From assembly GCA_037783415.1 (NCBI GenBank), contig JAZGTN010000180.1, positions 124,001-188,000 of the forward strand: a stretch of DNA of 64,000 nt. Direction: 5' to 3'. This stretch comes from Leptasterias polaris (lineage: Eukaryota; Echinodermata; Asteroidea; Forcipulatida; Asteriidae). The notes beneath the pieces were generated by a model. That model did not search any database and was not told the origin of the DNA. It saw nothing but the letters and a program-made list of their open reading frames with translations. Position numbers and translations under genes: made by a program. Of this stretch, positions 34,944 to 49,900 are shown piece after piece (the first letter of the stretch is position 1; each line of letters opens with the position of its first letter).

Positions 34944-37900
34944 CTAAATCAAGAATCATAGATTAAAATAACGAAGTAAAAATTCTGTTCTGAAGAACAA
35001 AGACCCTCTCTGGCTGCCAATTAATTTGTTTTCAAAACCAAACCATAAATTGATCTGTTTAGGATAATTAAAGCATTCTATGAAGACAACATTAACAATT
35101 GTTAAAGACCAGTATCTGCACATTGTGTGACCCAACATGTAAATACATGAAATAACAAACCTGTGAAAGTTTGAGCTCAATTAGTCACCAGAGTCACACA
35201 AAAATAGTGGGGAAAAAAACTATATGTATTTACTGTATTCAATCATCAGGTTTTGGACTCGTGAGACAACAAATAATTGTTTTACTCATTTCTCAAAATG
35301 ACATCCTAAATATGTTATCAATAAAATCCATTACATTTGTGGCGTGTCGTGGCCGAGCGGTCTAGTTCACCGGACTCAAGCTCTGGTGTAGTCAGCAGCA
35401 GAGTTTTGGTTCGAATCCCGGTCATGACACTTGTGCCCTTGAGCAAGGCACCTAACTATAATTGCTTTGTAAAAAGTTGGGAAGGTAGTGCATTCTGCTC
35501 TACCAGCCAGGCTCCTAGTGGATGACCCATGCCTACATCCTTAAGGACTGTGATGGGGGTAACCCTGTTTCAGTCCCAGAGTAGGTGGTAACGTTCCCCT
35601 GGTGTCATTTGATTTGGGTCAATAGCCCAAATCAGTTAAGTGTAGCCCTCACCTTGAAGTGGCCTATTGTATCCTTGATGAGCAATGATCTTATACTTAT
35701 ATTACATCTTACCTTGGTAGCTATTGTATCCTTGATGAGCAATGATCTTAGTTGACCGTTGAGTTCAAAGAAGACTTCTCTTTCTCCAGTCTTCTCATCC
35801 ATATCTCCCATAGCGAGCATCTTCACATGTAGTCTCTTTCCCTTCTCAATTTGAATCTAACACACAAAAAAACCACACAGGAACATCTTGCCATAAATTC
35901 CACTGCACTAAAGGTAAATTGTGAATGTACTGATAGTTAAATTGATGGCATGACTAAAAGATTGTTGGATGAGTGTGAATCATAACATTATGCTGGTTCC
36001 ACGACTTTTACAGTAGGACCCAATTTCATGGCTTTGCTTACAGTAAGCAAAGCAATCAGCATTTAATGAAGCAGGGAATTCCGCACTTACATCAAGCGTA
36101 TCTCGTAGGGTAAAAGGAAATATTTGCATAATAATAATAATAATAATAAACCGTTTTTGTATAGCGCATATCACTGTTAAGTCCCTAAGCACTTTAAAGG
36201 AATGAGAAAACAAGAAGATACAAATAAAATACCAACGGAAATTACTGATAGACGGTGAATAGATGTGTTTTGAGGCGACTTTTGAATTGGCCAACCGTGA
36301 CTGCTTCCTTAACAGACTCGGGTAAGCCATTCCTCAGCTGCAGCTACTTGGAATGACCTAGCTCCGTATGATTTTGTAACAGGGGTGGAAATGACAAGAA
36401 GGGACTTGGATTTGGAACGTAAATTTCTAGAAGGAATATATTTGTGAACTAGGAGTTAAACTGGGGCTGTGCCTTGTAAACATTGAAAAGTAAAGAGGAG
36501 AATTTTAAACTTAATTCTAACTTGAACAGGGAGCCAATGAAGATTCTGTAGAATGGGAGTTATATGATCACGTGGGCGAGTGCGTGTGACTAGTCTAGCA
36601 GCTGAATTTTGAAGTCGTTGCAGTTTATTAATTTGGGAATCCGGTAATCCAAAAAGGAGGCTATTGCATGAGTCAATTCTGGACATTACTAAAGAATGAA
36701 CAAAATTTTCCGTCATTTTGGGGTCAAGATATTTTCTAATGGAGCTGATTTTGTGAAGTGCGAATGCGGCCGTCTTACAGATAAGATTAACATGATTACT
36801 CATTGTGAGATTTTTGTCAAAGATGACACCAAGATTCTTAGCAAATGAAACAGGATTGCATGCATACTCCATGTTACTAGGCATTCTTCACTTACACCGC
36901 TAGCGCAAAAATTCGGTGCTTGCCCTTTCAGTGAAGAATGGTGATCGCATGGCGGTAAGCAGAGACATGAAATTTGGCCCACATTGTCTATTTGTCAAGA
37001 ACACAGCTTGATGGAACATTTCAAAGCAAATTTACCAGGGGCCAATTTCATCATGCTGCTTACCAAGGAATTCTGCACTTACAATGCTGTAAAGTGCGTT
37101 ACTCTATAGGCAATAAGGGTCCAGATGGAAACCATCAAGTTATTTGAAATTATTTCATATAAACCTTTAAAAAAACATACTTCTAAAGATGGCCTTTGAT
37201 ATAATAAGATTTATATAATTAACAGTCCTCATTACACAACCTTAAGGTCAGTAGAGACTGATACCAGAATCCACAGGTCATTGACCTTATGAAGATCAAA
37301 GACCTTGCTGACAGGAATCACATCTTGAGAAGCAATGAATATTTTACAACATGTATAAAAACTTACATCAAATTCTTCAGCAATGTTAGGTCCAACAAAG
37401 AACAGTCTTGTTGATATTGTCTCCACAGGACCATACTCTTTCCTGAAGTTACGGAAGTCATCATAAACCTTTGGGTACAGCGCTGATGTTACAATGTTCT
37501 GTTCAGTCACATCTGCACCATGTTTCTCAATCAGCTCCTGTTGGAGTTTGTCAAAGTCCATTGCAGGAAGCATCTCTCCTGGACGCTTATCAATTCTTGG
37601 TCCATCTTTAACGATCTGAATGAAGAAATAACAGGTTGTTTGAGCAACCCTTGTTGATATCAAACTCACTCATACTTTTCATGTCATGCCAATCATGATC
37701 TAGATTTACAAAAGTTGAACACAATCCAACAAATATTTCTGATATACTGCTATGCTCTCTGCAACTCATATGTAAATCCAGCTCATAGAAATATAATTGA
37801 AATCAAATAAATATAACAAAATAGAAGTTTATTCATCGCTGGTTCTTTTCTGAACCACAACTCAAAGCAGAGATTTCAAGTGCATGGTGTTACTGCAAAC

Positions 37901-40900
37901 CTTACTAGATTGTTTCTCCACCATGCAAAGTTTCAAATCCTACTTGTAATAAACTACAATTCCTTTAAAAGGTTAGGATGGTTGCATAAAACATGATATG
38001 ACCGAGTAGCCGACCCTGGTATACCTAACTGGCATATCTAACTAGTCATCTAACACTATCTTTAGTGTCCAGTTGGGGAAAGATGATATTAATATTTTGA
38101 TCTTTTACCAGCTCACACAATCACCTCTTGATTTAATTGTTGTAGAATGACTATTAATTGTATACAGCGTTTATGATGAACCCATATCATACCTTGGTTC
38201 TGAGTGGTTCAGGAAAGCCCCCATAAGGTTGTCCTAAGTATCCTTGCATGAATTCCACCACTGAGGTCGGGAAAGACAATTCTTCTGCTTTCTCTAGAAG
38301 CGTCTCGCTGTCCATCTTATTCTGCACCATAAATTGAGCCAAGTCACCCACAACTTTAGACGAGGGAGTTACCTTAAAAAATGACAAATAAATCTTATTA
38401 AAATGAATAAATGATAAAAAGACAGATGACTGAAAATACTAGAGACTAAATAAAGAGTGAACATAATTTTTGTTAAATTCCTCAAAGCAGATTCATCACA
38501 AAAACTTTGAACATTATTAAAACAAAAACTTCATATTTCTTTTGCTCAAACAAGTAAATATGTTTTCCAGATAACTAAAGCTGTGAACGACTATAACAGC
38601 TTCATACTAGTATCATTATTTCACTAAAAAATAGCAAAATCAACAGAGTATCTAAGATCAAACATATATTCATTCATTCAACAATCTTTCACATTTTCAA
38701 AAACTGAATAGCAGAAAACACATCAGAGATATAAAGCAGTGATATCAGAAAAGTAATTCCAAATTTTGTTTCATTTGATGGAGAAACTCTTCGTAGAAAC
38801 CCACCTTGATAAGATCTCCCAGTAACTGATTAGCTTCTACATAAGCTTTCTTGACTTCTTTAAACTGAGTCCCAAGTCCTAGAGTGAATGCCTGGAATTG
38901 TAGATTTGTGTATTGACCACCAGGAATCTCATTCTTGTAGATGTCTGCATTACCGCTCTTCATTGTCACTGCACATTCAAATGGACCATAGAATTGACGT
39001 ACAATCTCCCAGTAGGCACTGTAGTTAAACACTTCCTCCAATGGGATTCCTGTGAGACGGAAAATCATTTATTCAAGTAATGTATAAAATAAACTCAAAA
39101 CAAATAATTGAAGAATTGCACATGTATCCAATTTAGACAATCACATTATTCAATTTCAAAAGCCGTGTTTGATTTTGTTCTCCTCAGATAACATAATTAT
39201 TTTTTGTGACCAATTTCACCTTTGTATTTTGTCAAACACTGCAAAGGCCAATGGTTACAACTGAATGAAAACATCAAGTCAAAGTATAAAATAATAAAGT
39301 AGTCATGTTCCAAATGAATAACACAATAATAAAGCTACTACTGCACAATTTGAGTCAACTTCAATGTGCAAGAAACATAAATATAAGTAGAAACCCGACA
39401 ATTTGGTAGAGTGCCTGAAGTCGCAGGTTAAAGTCCCGCTCTAGTAAAGTTTTCTTTGTTTAACCTTGTACATAACTTTAAATGAAAAGGAAAGTTGGGA
39501 GTTAATATTACTTGAAACAAAAACAAACTTATTTGTCAGTCACCTGTGTCCATGTCTGTGCCCTCTAGAGCTGCAACAATGGCTCCCATACTGGGCTGTG
39601 ATGTCATTCCAGACATTGTATCCACAGCAACATCCACAGCATCAGCTCCAGCATGAGCAGCAGCTAACATAGAAGCCACACCACCACCTGATGTATCATG
39701 AGTGTGGATATGGATTGGCATGTCTAGATATTTATCACGTAAAGCTCCCACTAGCATTGAAGCTGCACGAGGGCGTAACAGACCAGCCATGTCCTGTTAT
39801 CAACACAAATACAAACACAGATTTCATTACAGAGACATCTCAATCTTGGACTAATTATTATTAATTATTATTATATAGTTCTGTTAATGAAACCAAGGAT
39901 GCCTCTTAAGTGAACTTAATCGCTGTAACTTGGAAGCCTGAGGAAACCTGTAAACAAGGGTGTTTGCTATGTGAACCAGAAACACCAGGGTTAACACCTA
40001 CTCTTCCATGATAAGTGTTCTGGGTTCTTTTACGTGCACTACCACAGGACGTACGGCTTAATGTCCCACCCGAAGGACAAAGCAATTATGATAAAGTATC
40101 TTCCTCAAGAATAAAAGTGTCATGACCAGGACTCGAACCCATACTCTGCTGATCAGAAACACCAGAGCTTGAGTTCGGTGCTCTTAACCACTCAGCCACG
40201 ACACGCCAAATGTTCATGGGACCTGGCTTAATTGTCCCATCTGAAGAACAAAGAAATTATGGTAAAGTCTCTTGCTCAAGGACACAAGTGCCACGACTGA
40301 GATACAAAAAAGAAAAACCAAATGATTACCTTGATACACAAGATGTGTGTCCCAGCCTTCACTAACTCATCAGCTAGTTTCATATAATAATCCATAGTGT
40401 ACTTGGTTTTACTAGGATCAGAAACATCTCCACTGTAGCTCATAGAAGCTTCAACAACTCCTCCTGAAGCCCCCGCTGCCTCAATGCCAAGAATCATGTT
40501 AGGAAGATAGTTCAGACAGTCAAAGACACGGAATATATCCATACCTGACTTCTGGGCCAACTCACAGAATCTAACAAATAGAAAACAAATAATAAAATTT
40601 CATTCAATATTTCAACTTATTATTAACTGCTTATATTTCAAGTTTTTAAATTTAATATTTAGAAACTTGTTTCCAAATTGGCATTATTTAGTTGTTGCTG
40701 TTCTCTACATACATCAAATAAAGCTGGGACTATCTTGGTCTTATACCCTATATGCAATAACAATAATGAATACTGATGATTATTTTTCAAAGATGGAACC
40801 AGTCTAGTTACTTTTGAGTCTCTCTTTGATCAGAATGCAGAAAAAACTATGAAAACTAACCCTTGGTTTCAGCCCAATACTTGATGACTTGAAGAATTAA

Positions 40901-43900
40901 TAACCCATCGTTTCTTAGTTTGAATTAACATTTTCCCCCACTTTTTTTAATGCATCACTTCTGGCAAGAAAAATATGTGTTGTGGTTGACAGAGACATAC
41001 ACGTATCTCATCACTGGTTCCTTTCAGATCTGGTTCTTTATAGAACCATCAATTCTTCCAAGAAGAGTTGCACATGGTTGTCACTTGTAAACTACCAAGT
41101 CTTAATTTGTGCTAGACTTTTTATCTTTATACCAAGCCTGTTATGTGGCAGAGGGTGTGTCCTGTGTCCCCCCCCCCATATTCCCATACTTCAACACACT
41201 CTTTTCCTCTTGTACAGAGGTAACCCCCCTAAAATCTTCAAAGAATTCCGGCGATTCCCAGAACACAATACAGAGCACCAAATGTTTATCTTACTTGTAT
41301 ACAACATTATCAGGATAGCTTGTATATCCTACAGCATTAGCGCCTCTTAACAGCATCTGGAATGGTATGTTGGGGATCAGTTTACGCAGAGTTTCTAATC
41401 TCTCCCATGGACATTCATGAAGAAACCGCATAGCAACATCAAATGTAGCTCCTACAGGAGAACAATAAAAACAGAACAGGATTGTGTGTTGGTTTTATAT
41501 TGTTAACCCTCCTACTCTAGGTTACATTTTCCAGCAAACTGACTAACAATTTGAAGTATTCAACTGCACAGGTTGTCTATGGTGGCACAACTGCACACAG
41601 AACTATCTGCAGTGTGTGCTATGTAGATACATTCACCACATAATAGGAAATATAGAATAAAATTAAATGGTCAGACAGTAGGAAGGTTTATTCAAATTTG
41701 TGGATGAGGACAATAAAGGTTACCCAAATAGGTTTGATTACATGGCTACAACATTAATACATCATTTGCAGTGTGGCACTGCAGGAATACCTCTTTATAA
41801 AGTTGTGTTTACTCTGTTAATAACTTGTTTGTTTTATTAACAAACTAAATTTGGATTTTGAACTGAGTTGCCACAATCTGTATAGATAGTAGGGAAAAAA
41901 CATGTGTTTTTAAATAAATTTTCAAAGGCAGACCGGTAGTACTTAAATTCAAGGTATCAAAAATGCTAATTCAAATGACAAGTTCTGGAAATAACAAGAC
42001 ATAATGACCTTGACAGATCACTCTCAAGGTACCCTAACCCACAGCGCTTACCTCCCCAATTCTCCACACTGCACAAATTATTGAAGTTGTGAGCTACAAA
42101 CGGAGATATGTTCTTGAGGTCAAATGTACGAACTCTTGTAGCAAGCAGGGACTGGTGAGCATCTCTAAATGTTGTATCAGTGAGCAACAGTCCTTTGTGT
42201 TCTCTTATTGCCTTAGCAAAAGCTTCAGGACCTTCCTTGATGAGAATGTCTCTGAATCCAGGTGGGGGAGCCACTCCTATTTATTAACAGGAATCAAGGT
42301 AGACATGTTTCTAGCCATTTTTAATTAAAGTTACAACCAGCAATTTGGAAAACCAACATGAGAAATTGAGAATCTCATTCAAATCCAAAACGAAAAAAGA
42401 AATTAAACTTTTTGAAGCTCTTTATTTTTACCATATATTTGAAAATAAAGCACTAACTACTTTGAAATATGTGAATAGCCACGTGTACCTGCTAGTGTTT
42501 ATTGCTAATAAACGACACATTATACTTCAGTGAATGTTTTAAATTCTTGGCTAGAGGGTCACATGTCTGGACCTACCAAATGGGGTACTAGGGATGGGTG
42601 CCTCCACAGATGCTGGTCTCAATCCTGTAGCAAGCGGCGTAGATGGTCCATTGATCAAGATATTACCAAAGTAACGTAGAAGTTTCTGGGCTCTGTTTTG
42701 ACTTGGTTTAAAGAGTGTAGTCAAAGCTGGGTTATCATCAATGAAGTACGTGTCCACCTTGCCAATGATGAATTGATCATGCGTCAAGACATTCTGTAAG
42801 AATGGTATGTTTGTCTGGAGAAAAAGAATATATGCAAGAGTTAATCTTTAAAAACGCATGAAGTGACTTTTTGAAAATGCTTCAACAATTGTCCACCCTT
42901 CAGTACAGGACCCAGTTTAATGGCTGTACTTTTAGAGAAACCAGCAAGCAATAAAATTGGTGCTTACAATCACCGAAAAATCTGAGCTAAGTGTAATCCA
43001 TAGTTAGAACAGACTTCTTGCTTGAGATGTGCATACTTCACATTACTAAGCATTTCTAACTTAAACACCTAGCGCATATACTTGGTGCTAAGCATGTAAA
43101 CAGAGAATTAAGTCGGTAAGCGCAGAATTCTGTGGCAAGTGATATTCTTCAAGTAGGTAGGATATTTGAAAACTCTTTTGAGTTGGGAAAAAAAGATAAA
43201 TTAATAAGCTTGAGACTCAATATTTATGATTCAAATTGTCTGACTACCAAGGTGAATATTTTGTCTAAAGCATGAATTACTTTCTTAATTCTTCCCACAA
43301 ACTTTGCTCTGCCCAATTGATTCCACACTTCTCAATTGAAATGAAGCCATCTGACTGACTTTCAACAAAGTATCCCTTACAATTAGTGAATAATTCAACT
43401 TCAAGTCATTTCTCATGTTACTTCCCAACCTACTTGATAGTAACTTCAACTTACTTTGACACCCCTGACACGGAACTCAGCGAGTGCCCTAAGCATCTTA
43501 GCTACAGCACTCTGATGATCTCTAGCGCTGGCTATAATCTTGACTAGTAGAGAGTCATAATGGGGTGACACCCAGGCACCAGCAAATGCTGAAGCACTGT
43601 CTATACGGATCCCCATACCTTCACCACTACGGAACACCTACAATCAAGACAATGGATAGTTACATGTATGCACATTGTAATGCACTTGATATCCACTGAT
43701 GTCTAGCTTTAATATTTGACACTTGCAACAAGTAGAATAATCCTACTGAGTGCAATGGTAGATCTACATATGGTATAGGCTGTAGTGGTTTTATTAGAAT
43801 CTTTAATAATAACTTATCTACTGGAATTCAAACACTTTAAATTCAGCCATTTCGTAGAAGTGGGCCCCCACGGCCCAGACATCCGCTCTCAGTGTTGTGA

Positions 43901-46900
43901 TGATGATATTGAATACCAGATGACGAGATGAAACCAACATGGTTGTCAAACACAAGCTAATTTCATATTGTATTTCTTAAACCATGCAAAGCTTCAAATC
44001 TTACTAAGTAGTAAACTTTCTGAGGGTGGGAAAAAAGAGAGGAGAAAACATCAGTCTGAAAAAAGAATACATACGAGTGATATTGAACTAACCTCTATTC
44101 TGCCCATATCTGGTTGGAAGTTTTTAGCAGGATCTTCTGTTGTTATTCTACATTGCATGGCACTACATTGTATCTTGATATCATCTTGAGCTAAGCCAAG
44201 ACTAGGGAGGGAGCTTCCCTCGGCAATCTTGATCTGAGATTGAACCAAGTCAATTCTGGAGGAAAACAAAATCAAAACTAAATGTGATAACTAACCTTTA
44301 GCCTTACCAACCCTTCAACATCTAACTGCATGTTTTGTTTGATTCTGTTGAACTGAGGACTGCACTAGTAAACTGATTATGCTTTACATGGGATCAGGCA
44401 TACCACCATATCAGAGTCCAACAGTTTGCATGTTGAGTTACTGATGGTGTTGGATTCTGTTAGAGTTACTAGGAAGGATCCTAGTAAATCACTCAAGGGA
44501 ATTGGGGTTAATAGTATAAAATAGTCGGAAGCAATTATTTATAATGCAAAGTTGCTTAGCTTACTTGTGAGTTATAACACATTGGGAGGTATGTGTCTCA
44601 TAACATTCCCAAAGAACATGTGAACAAATAGTACAAACTTTTGCCAAGTTTAAAGGCCCTGTACACTATTGGTAAGATCGAAAAACACAAATGTTCACAG
44701 ATTCACACATAACTTACATGATTTAAAGTAAGTAATGGTAGAAAGGGTTCCTTAAAATATTTCTGCCTAAAATGCTATCGTTTCTGAGAAATGAGTAAAA
44801 CAATAGTTTTTATCACGCGTGATAATAAACTCGATGTTTGAAAAACAGAAAACACATAAGGTCTCTTTTCACTATTTTCTCGTGACCTCGATGACCAATT
44901 GAGCTCAAATTTTCACAGGTTTGTTATTTCATGTATGTGGTTGATTACACAAAACATGAACACTGTCTGTGATTATTTTGTCAGCTCTGCCAATCCTGTA
45001 TAATACCTTTAAAGAGGCAATGGATTGTATAAACACCACCACAACAAAAACAATTAAACAGAAGAATCTTTGACAATGACAGGTTATTTTACAGATACAT
45101 TTGAATGCTATAAACTCACCCAGTTACTTCCTCTGTTACAGTGTGTTCAACTTGCAATCGAGCATTGACCTCAATGAAGTAATGCTTAGCGTTTTGATCC
45201 ACTAGGAACTCAACCGTCCCAGCATTCTCATAGCCCACATAATTAGCCAATGTAACAGCATCTGATGTGATTCGATCTCTTAACTCTGCATCCAATAGAG
45301 GAGCAGGAGCTATCTCGATCAGTTTCTGATGACGGCGTTGGACGGAACAATCACGTTCAAAAAGATGGATCACATTCCCATACTTATCACCTTGTAGACA
45401 AAATGACAAACCAAATCTAAGAAATTAATAACTTTCTCTAACATCTTTATAGAGCTTTTAAATGCTTCACTTAGACAACATAATCCTCACGTTTGAGAAC
45501 TTCTCCATTTTGTTTTTTATTGGTTGTAAAATGAGTATGTCCTATAGCAGATATCAAAAGACCCTTTCTCAGGAAATTCCAACCACACTTTGAATCACCA
45601 GGCATTTCTCAGGATATAACTAACCCAGTTGAATAAATCTCGGTATTAGATGAAAACTTTAACTAGAGAAAAAAAACCATGTAATCAGGTAAGGACTGAA
45701 AACCTAATCTATTTCGTGCAAGGATCCAGGCTGGGCGGGGTTTGACCCTGGGTCCACACAGGTGAAAGGCGGGGAAGAAACTACCCATAGGTTCCTCTAT
45801 AAGAACTCACCAAGTATCTGAACTTCAATATGTCTTGGTCTTTCAATGAATCTCTCAATGAACATTGACCCGTCACCAAATGCTGCTTTAGCTTCAGATG
45901 ATGCACGCTGGAAATCCTCTTCTACATCCTGCGCATTAATCAAACCAAATACATGAATATCAATCGCAAACATTTACCTAAAAATGCATATTTCTCAAGA
46001 GATACTGTTTGGGTTTCACAAAACATAAACTAGAGGATGACAGAATCTCCTGAGCCGACTGTAACGTTTATTCCATTGATACAAAGTGAGGTTTGAAATC
46101 ATAAGGGACCATGGATAAATTAAGAACGCGGCCGCCCGCGTGCAGACTCGTTCCAGAACGCGGTCGTTCCAAAATTGTCATGCAGCTGTCCCAAGATGGA
46201 TTAAGCGCTCCAGTGATTTGTAGGTTCCCTCATTATCGAACTCTATTGTTGGTGCCTTTTGTTGTTCAGATTACGTGGACAAGGCAGCTCATAAGTAGCC
46301 TACAAAGGGGTGAAGGATTAGTGTTTGCAGTCTAGCTCAGACAATGGGTTCGGCAGATGTACATGTACTGCCATAAAAAAAGTTGAACTGGTGACAATTC
46401 TGCAACGGATAACCAGAGATTTTGGCCTTTTTTAACTGCCCTTTTTACCACAAAATTAGTGGGGTTTGAATCAGGTAGAATAGGAAAATGGGATCAAACG
46501 CCACTATAACGTTGTGTTTGTACAAAACCAACAGTATGGTGATTGTTATTAGTTGTTACAAAAGCGCGACAGTTATCATTTGTAATGTAAAACACCACAA
46601 TATGGCAACAGTTATTATTTGTCATGTAAGTCACTGAAACCTAGTTTATGGCATATAGTACTTAACTCCACATATTTCAAAAGGTTTACATTTCTTAAAA
46701 CAAAAGAGATCTTGAAATGATAATTTCTTTTTTCTGAGTTATCCCATAAAACAATGTGTCGCCTTATTGCAGCATTTTTTATCACATGCAATAATTACAG
46801 GGCGGCATTTGCATTCCCACCGCTGTCTATCTGACGTATCAAAATCCCAATAATCCCAAATAATATTAATAATAGTGGCCTCTTATAGAGTGCTCAGGTC

Positions 46901-49900
46901 CGTCAGCAAAGGGCCAATAAAGAAAGATAAATCGGTAGCGGATATGAATAATTTCAATACATGTACACGAGAAGTTTAATTGTAACACCGCATCCTTTAT
47001 TTTTATATTTATCTTCTTTTGTCACGGGAGTTATTATAATTTGATGTACATTATTACAATGTCAGCTAATATAAAGGCTAGGATTTATTTATTTTTTCTT
47101 CTTAAAAACCCTTGAAAATATACTAGGCCGGAGATACAATTACTATCAGTTACTTGGATTATTTAAAAAAAAATTGAAACGACAGTAGACTTTAATTGCA
47201 GTGGAAAAAACCCCCTAGGGTTTATCTAACTAGTAAGCCGAACTACACAATGGCATTTGGCCAACACCATTGTTCCTTTGTTATACAGTGAGTCTCCCTC
47301 ATGACCTGGCGGTTGCAGGAGAACTGGTTGGTTTGGGTTGGGTTGGGTTTGGGTTGGGTTGGTTTTCTTTTGTTGGAGTTGTCACACGATGGAACACGGT
47401 GGGACGCGGCCGTTCCGGTGACATAATTTATCCATGCTCCCTAAGGAGGGCTTCATCTAACAAAGAATAGACAAGCTTTACAACCAAAGGTCAAAGTAAC
47501 ATAACCCCTACCAGGTCAAATGTAATCATTTCATTTTATTACATTTCATTTCTTCTGCACTCTCAGAAAAGTGAACTTAATCACTGTACTAACCAAGAAC
47601 CCAATGGGGAGAAGACAAGGAAGGACGTTTCAGTTTTAGATGTGGGAGGAAAACCCCAGAAAAATATTCCAGGGAAACCCACACAGAAAGGTAGGGACTG
47701 AAAACACAATCCACATAGTGCCCCTACTGGGATTGGAACCAGGGTCCTAGAGGTGGAAGGCGAGGAAAGATACCTCTACACCAACCTGACCATTATCAAT
47801 ATGTGCCTGCTACAGAAAGAATTTTCATTTGCTGATATTAGTTCTTTTCACTGTATTATAACACGCAGTGATTCTAAATGATTTAACATCTGCTATGCCC
47901 TAATTAGACAACCACATTCTTTATCTTACCTCCATAGTACGCACTACTCTCATTCCTCTACCTCCACCACCATACGCAGCCTTTAACATGATAGGAAGAC
48001 CAAACTTCTCTACAAATTGCTTCACATCTTCTTTGCTATGTACAGGGCCATCCGTGCCTGGAACTACAGGTACACCTAGGTCAATGAAATAAGAATAAAT
48101 ATAGTGTCAAACTGCAGAAAATGCATCATGAGTACAACAATTGACATTAATATTATGTTTGCTGGTGATGAAAACAAACCCCTCAAAACTGCCTTGCACT
48201 GTAACCCACAGGCCTGAAGGTACCTGTGCAGAGGAGATGATGGGATGATAACCCCAACTTAGTAAACCCACCCAATGATCCAATCCACATGCAAGGCTGC
48301 TGTCTGGGGGGTTGGTGGGGGATTCGAACCGGGATTCACAAAGGTGAAAGGCATGGACTGAAACCATCAGGCCAACCTAATCAAGAACAATGAAGGCAAG
48401 CTTTGCTGATAGCTCCAATAATGTCAGTCTTTTAATAATAGTGGATACTTATACATGTATAGCGCACGTTCCGTCTTTCGACACTCGCGGCGCTTTGGGA
48501 AAAGGAAAACGAATAAACAAATAAACAGACAAACATACAAAAACAAATTAGAGTACACCTATTGTTCAAATAAATAGGTTTTCAACCGAGTTTTAAAGGT
48601 ATCCAAGGAAGGTGATTGGCGAATTTCACGCTTGATCTTCCACGCTTGATAGATGAATGCTAATATGTAGACAGCTTTTTACAATCTACTTGATGGCACG
48701 TCGTGGCCGGGTGGTTTAGAGCACCAGACTCAAGCTCAGGTGTTTCCGATCTGCAGAGTGTGGGTTGGAGTTCCAGTTGTGGCATTTGTGTCCTTAAGCA
48801 AGAATCTTTACCATAATTGCTTTGTCCTTCAGATGAGATATTAAGCTGTAGGTTCTATGCACTAGGATTGGTAGTGCACGCAAAAGAACCCAGAGCACTT
48901 ATCAGGGAAGAGTAGGGGTCAACCCCTGGTGTTTCTGGTACACAAAGCAAGCACCAGGCTTGTTTTACAGGTTTCCTCAGGCTTGTGAGCTACAGTGATT
49001 AAGTTCACTAACAAACTGAACAGAATTTTCCTTCTACAGAAACGGGCTCTACGTACCATTAATTTTGCCGATTTTCATTCACATACAAATCCTTTTTTTT
49101 CTAAACATAGGACTCTTAAAGTCCAATGACATTTATTATCACCAACTTGGGTCCCTCATGTACCAGTCTACCCGTAATACTTTACCATCCTCAATTAATA
49201 GTATATTTACACACAATCATGAGATTCACTCTCACTTTACTCGTCAAGCTTCCGACCTTCATATACCATATACTCGTACTTCTCTCGCTCATAATACAGT
49301 CAAACTTGAGGGACCCAAGCTTTGGAACTCATTAAACTCTCAACTTAAAGCTTCTAAAAATCTCTCAGTATTTAAGCATAAATTTAAGGCCATTTTGTTG
49401 CATTCCTATTGTTGATAGATGATTTCTTTCTTTCTTACATTGCTGACCTGTCTCTGTTCGTCCTTGTCCATTGTTCGTTTGTCTAGGTAACTACCTTTAT
49501 TGTTGGCAGCTTGTGCATTGAGCCTACTTGGTAATACAATTGTGTTTTTCTACCTGGAGTGGTGCATTCCACAATATATCAACAATAATTGTATTATCGG
49601 CTCAATGCACAAGCTTGCTCAGGGACCCATAACCTTACAAGCTTTGCTTCTTTATGGGTCCCTCCACAGTTTCATTAACTCCCATGCTTACTCTCTATTT
49701 AATTAAATCTTACCAAATAATTAATTTAACTCTTAATTTCCCATTTATATTGTCTTTGATTTGATTTTGAAACTGTGGAAATAAACTGAACTGAACTGAA
49801 CTTATAAGGCGTCCTTGGTTTCATTACCAGAAATATATAATAATAGCAAAAATAATACTTGATTAGCTGGTACCCTTCTACATACTACCAATCACCCACC

